From RUG472 sp045224495 (GTDB lineage: Bacteria; Bacillota; Clostridia; Christensenellales; CAG-138), in the NCBI GenBank assembly GCA_045224495.1, contig JBGVAK010000010.1, forward strand, positions 1-8,995: DNA of 8,995 nt, read 5' to 3'. Every line of letters starts with the position of its first letter. Within the stretch, counting starts at the first letter, position 1. Positions 6,059-8,995 of this stretch are shown here, one piece after another. The position numbers were made by a program, and so were the translations under genes. Under the pieces are notes generated by a model. The model was not told the DNA's origin and did no database searches. It saw only the letters and a list, made by a program, of their open reading frames with translations.

Positions 6059-7435
6059 TTACAGCTTTTTGCAGGTGTAATCGTCGAACATAAGGCAGCC
6101 TTCGCCGAAGGTCAGCGTCAGCATGCCGCCCTTGCGGCCGAACTCGTTCTCGCCGATGAGATAGAGGCGGAAGGTCATCTCGTCCCCGTCCTCGTCGATG
6201 GCGTTGGCATGCAGCTCGCCGTCCTTCAAAAAGACCTCGTCCACGATGAAATCGGCGTCCTCGGGGTGCTCGTACTTGCCGCAATAGCTTTCCCACTTCG
6301 ACTTATCGGGGTCCTTGACGGCGATATCCTCGATGGAGAGGACGGGCTCCGGCGCCTTGTCCCGGGCCACGGCCTCCATGCCGTGCCAGTAGCCCAAATA
6401 TGCTCTCACGTCCCGATAGTCCCGGTTGCTGAGGATCACCAGCGTCCTGTCCGCGTCGATGAAGCGCTCGAACCAGGTGGCCACGCCCGGCATGCCGCCG
6501 CTGTGGCTGACCACCAGCCCCAGCTTCTCCTCACGGCCCACGGCCCAGCCCAGGCCGTAGCCCAGCCCCTCGTCCTCGTCGTACACGGCGTCCTCGCCGT
6601 TGTTGAGCTTTCCGGGGGTGTACGCGAGCTGCTGCTCCTCCAGCGTCAGCACCTTGCCTTCCCGGAGGGCCCGGTCCCATTTGAGCATGTCGAAGATGTT
6701 GGTGTATACGTAGTCGTCGCCGTTGAGCCCGTCGAAAGCGACCACGTCGCCGTCCTCGGCGGAGTCCACGTCGGCCACCCATTTGCCATCCTCGAACACC
6801 GTGGCCTGGGCATAGTTCTCAAAGGGCACGCCGTCCCGGCGGATATGGCAGCAGCGGGTGGCGGTCATGCCGGCAGGCTCGAAGATGTTCCGCTGCAGGA
6901 ACTCCTCATAGGGGACGCCGGAGAGCCGTTCCACCAGCAGGGCCAGCAGGTTGTAGCCGGTGTTGGAGTATTCCAACCCCTCCCCCGGGGCGAAGTAGGG
7001 CTTCGCCTTGGTTTCCTGGAGGAAGCGCAAAATCTCGTCGTTGCCCGGGACCCGCTTCTCCTCCTTCCAGAGATCGATGAACCAGTCCGCGTCGTCGAAG
7101 TAATCGGGGATGCCGCTGGTGTGGTTCAGGAGATGCCGGACCGTCACGCCCTCATAGGCCGTCAGCTCCGGGAAGTACTTCGTGATCCGGTCCTCCAGGC
7201 TCAGCTTGCCCTGTCGCACCAGCAGCATGACCGCCGCCGATGTGAAGGTCTTGCTGACGGAGGCCAGCTGAAAGATCGTGTCCTCCGTGATGGGCGTGGT
7301 GTCCTCCGGGTCCCGGAAGCCGGAAACGCCTTTACTGACGATCTCGCCCTTCTCGGCATAGAGCCAGGCCCCGTTGAAGCCGTCCTTTTCCTGCAGCGCC
7401 CGGGCCAGGTTTTCCATCATTTCATGTTTATCCAT
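6059..7435 (-). CDS. Class C beta-lactamase-fold serine hydrolase with C-terminal accessory module
   Basis: A 458-residue protein of the PF00144 beta-lactamase/peptidase S12 family. The catalytic set is intact: SVSK (S59 nucleophile, K62), Y156-S-N158, and HSGG (H311-G313, in the place of KTG). Such proteins are often esterases, D-amino-acid peptidases or amidases, not true beta-lactamases, and the H-x-G form points the same way. No signal peptide or lipobox, so probably cytosolic. Residues about 379-458 form a separate C-terminal beta domain of the lipocalin-like/DUF3471 type (W..YCGKYE, EVFLKDGEL, CKKL at the end). The same domain ends the ZmaR-like acetyltransferase two genes upstream. The start at 7435 has AAGGAG about 9 nt upstream. 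It lies 27 nt after the second acetyltransferase gene and is last in the operon. Confidence 0.92.
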   Translation of the reverse strand: MDKHEMMENLARALQEKDGFNGAWLYAEKGEIVSKGVSGFRDPEDTTPITEDTIFQLASVSKTFTSAAVMLLVRQGKLSLEDRITKYFPELTAYEGVTVRHLLNHTSGIPDYFDDADWFIDLWKEEKRVPGNDEILRFLQETKAKPYFAPGEGLEYSNTGYNLLALLVERLSGVPYEEFLQRNIFEPAGMTATRCCHIRRDGVPFENYAQATVFEDGKWVADVDSAEDGDVVAFDGLNGDDYVYTNIFDMLKWDRALREGKVLTLEEQQLAYTPGKLNNGEDAVYDEDEGLGYGLGWAVGREEKLGLVVSHSGGMPGVATWFERFIDADRTLVILSNRDYRDVRAYLGYWHGMEAVARDKAPEPVLSIEDIAVKDPDKSKWESYCGKYEHPEDADFIVDEVFLKDGELHANAIDEDGDEMTFRLYLIGENEFGRKGGMLTLTFGEGCLMFDDYTCKKL

Positions 7436-7462
7436 AGGTCAATCTCCTTTTTTGTCCTTGTG

Positions 7463-7969
7463 TCACAGTTCCAATACGGCGGGCATCTCCTCGTCCTCCT
7501 CCAGGTAGGCCTCGGGGACCTCTTTGAAACCGATGGAGGCGTAGAGCTTGCGGGCCACCACGTTGTCCAGCCCGTAGCAGAGCCAGACGTACTTGGCCTG
7601 TCGGGCGGGGGCGGAGCGGATGAAATCGAGGATGAGGCCCAGGGCCTGCCGACCGTAGCCCTGCTTCTGATACCGCTCGTCGATCATGAAGCGCCAGATA
7701 AAGTAGCTGCTGCGGGTGAACCAGTATTTCTCATATTCGTCGTTCTCGTCGTCGAAGGGGATGTCGTAGCCGATCATGGCAAAGCCGATGGGCTCCTCGT
7801 TGAGGTACACGCCGAAGGTGTAGACGTGGAACCCGGCCTCCCGGATCACCCCGGCCAAAGCCAGGCTGGACACGTTGTCGGCCAGGAAGTTCTGATCCTT
7901 GCCCACGTGCAGGTCCTCCACGTCGTGCCAGTTCATGGGCGTTATCTTTTCCAAATGCACTTGGCTCAT
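7463..7969 (-). CDS. GNAT acetyltransferase, diamine/spermidine acetyltransferase-like
   Basis: A 168-residue GNAT protein, typical single-domain length. The acetyl-CoA pyrophosphate loop is seen as RFMIDERYQKQGYG (Q101, G104, G106). The C-terminal N/DNVVARKLYASIGFKEV (about 135-151) is the usual GNAT end. The N-terminus VGKDQNFLADNVSSLALA (22-39) resembles the PaiA/BltD polyamine acetyltransferase group, which acetylate diamines and polyamines; this substrate is inference from that similarity. The start is ATG 7969, with AGGAGAG directly upstream and only 14 nt after the preceding gene's stop. A longer frame from 7999 would begin inside the upstream gene and has no ribosome binding site. The C-terminal tail is strongly acidic (LEEDEEMP, 156-163). 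Confidence 0.9.
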   Translation of the reverse strand: MSQVHLEKITPMNWHDVEDLHVGKDQNFLADNVSSLALAGVIREAGFHVYTFGVYLNEEPIGFAMIGYDIPFDDENDEYEKYWFTRSSYFIWRFMIDERYQKQGYGRQALGLILDFIRSAPARQAKYVWLCYGLDNVVARKLYASIGFKEVPEAYLEEDEEMPAVLEL

Positions 7970-7983
7970 GGTGCTCTCCTTTT

Positions 7984-8995
7984 TTATATTTTTTTGCATA
8001 TCTTCTTGCAGACGACCTCCCCATCGAGGACCAGGGCGTCGGGGGTAAAGGTGATCCGATCATCCCCCCACAGAAGGCCGAAGGCGTCCGGGCCGATGGG
8101 CCAGAGCTTCAGCTCCATCTCTTTTCCCTCGGTGTTCACGAAGCGCATATACAGGTTTTCGCCCTTCAGACTGACCTCGTAGATACGGTGGTCCTTGATG
8201 GGCAGCTCGTATCGGCCGCAGAAGGCGGGCCAGCTGGTTCGGTCGGGGGCCTTGACCACGATGTCGAGGAGCCCGTCCAGCCAGTAGCAGGGGTATTCGT
8301 GGCTGAATTCGTAGCCCAGCTTCTCGGCGAGGTGCACCGAGTTCATATTGGCCGCGTCCCAGTTGGGATAGAGGCCGTCGTCGAGGCAGGAGAGGATCAG
8401 CCTGGCGCAGGCCGCGGCGGCCAGGCCCTTGCGGCGCTCCGATTCCAGTGTGTCGATCTCGATCTCGATGCCCTCCCGGTACACGGTGTAGGAGGAGGCC
8501 ACGGACACGGGCTCCCCGTCCTTCACGGCGGCGAAGCCCCGGCCCATCTCCAGGTACTGTTCCTTGGATTCGAAGTGGCACACGCCGTCCTCAAAGTCGT
8601 CGATCTCCATGCACTTGTCGTAGAGGTCCCCGTCGATCCGTTTGATCTCGTAGCCCTCCGGCAGAGCCGCCACCAGTTTTTCCAAATTCGCCCGGTCGAA
8701 CTTCGTATCCTTTTTGATGGCGTAGCGGGTGACCTTGTCAGCGTCGGGCTGGCATTCTTCGATGAGTTTCGCCCAAGCCTCCGAGGAGGGCACCATGCCC
8801 ACCACGCCCTTGGGCTTGAAGGAGGCCAGCTCCCTGCCGGGCTCCCCCGCGAAGAAGGCGAACTCGGCGAGGTACGCCATGGCGGATCGGGGGTCATCAA
8901 GGTCGGTTACGTAGATCTTGCTGTCCATCATCCCCTCGAGGCAGGTGGTGACCAGGGAATCCACCGCACCGGTGAACAGTTCCTTGACCTTGGAT
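7984..8995 (-). CDS. ZmaR-like GNAT acetyltransferase with C-terminal accessory module, N-terminus cut
   Basis: An open frame of 336 visible residues running off the right edge. A GTG at 8964 could be a start, but the frame continues upstream as SKVKELFTGAV, which reads like the normal N-terminus of this family, so the gene is treated as partial. The GNAT domain matches PF12746 (GNAT_acetyltran, the zwittermicin A resistance ZmaR group): SVASSYTVYREGIEIEIDT, then ESERRKGLAAA as the CoA loop (visible residues 185-195), and YPNWDAANMNSVHLAEKLGYE. Known members modify amino-polyol antibiotics, but most are uncharacterised. Residues about 254-336 add a domain not expected on a GNAT (W..FCGRYE, EVSLKGENL, GKEM, CKKI); it matches the tail of the serine hydrolase two genes downstream. 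The end CKKICKKI looks like a small duplication. It is the first gene visible of a three-gene operon. Confidence 0.88.
   Translation of the reverse strand, partial: SKVKELFTGAVDSLVTTCLEGMMDSKIYVTDLDDPRSAMAYLAEFAFFAGEPGRELASFKPKGVVGMVPSSEAWAKLIEECQPDADKVTRYAIKKDTKFDRANLEKLVAALPEGYEIKRIDGDLYDKCMEIDDFEDGVCHFESKEQYLEMGRGFAAVKDGEPVSVASSYTVYREGIEIEIDTLESERRKGLAAAACARLILSCLDDGLYPNWDAANMNSVHLAEKLGYEFSHEYPCYWLDGLLDIVVKAPDRTSWPAFCGRYELPIKDHRIYEVSLKGENLYMRFVNTEGKEMELKLWPIGPDAFGLLWGDDRITFTPDALVLDGEVVCKKICKKI

Noticed and set aside
6059..7435. Calling the serine hydrolase an antibiotic-resistance beta-lactamase
   Set aside because: It has the fold motifs, but no signal peptide, an H-x-G third motif and an extra C-terminal domain, which fit esterase/peptidase relatives better.
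5981..8182. A 733-codon open frame on the plus strand, antisense to the hydrolase and acetyltransferases
   Set aside because: It runs opposite to genes with clear catalytic motifs, its predicted protein is low-complexity (His/Val/Leu/Glu-rich) without a recognisable domain, and long antisense frames are expected in GC-rich DNA with strong third-position bias.

Overview
The window looks like a chromosomal piece of a GC-rich member of the Bacillota, most likely a gut-type Clostridia. This rests on strong GGAGG-type ribosome binding sites, sigma-A type promoters (TTGACA-N17-TATACT), and the families present: a GPH sugar symporter, a ZmaR-like acetyltransferase and a secreted parallel beta-helix protein. 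No RNA gene, CRISPR array, integrase or insertion sequence is visible. The lineage is inferred from style and was not tested.

Layout. (1) Positions 1-2657, minus strand: a GPH-family transporter gene followed 11 nt later by a gene for a GT-B-like glycosyltransferase that runs off the left edge. (2) 2658-2876: a divergent control region with a near-consensus promoter for a tetR gene, a perfect 16-bp palindrome on its start point, a near copy of the core operator upstream, and candidate minus-strand promoters for the transporter operon. (3) 2877-4158, plus strand: a TetR-type regulator whose stop overlaps the start of a CPBP-type intramembrane protease gene, closed by a hairpin that can terminate in both directions. 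(4) 4226-5926, minus strand: a secreted protein made of two copies of a Cys-rich parallel beta-helix unit, with its own promoter. (5) 6059 to the right edge, minus strand: three closely spaced genes (ZmaR-like GNAT, then diamine-acetyltransferase-like GNAT, then class C beta-lactamase-fold serine hydrolase), ending in a terminator.

How they work together. The TetR protein probably controls its own operon with the CPBP protease, and perhaps the divergent transporter/glycosyltransferase operon through the second operator-like site. In the right-hand operon the first and third genes have unrelated catalytic domains but end in the same ~80-residue module, which is the most unusual feature of the window. 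Several longest-possible reading frames begin too early; starts given here follow ribosome binding sites and, where possible, promoter position. Two genes (left-edge glycosyltransferase, right-edge acetyltransferase) are cut by the window.
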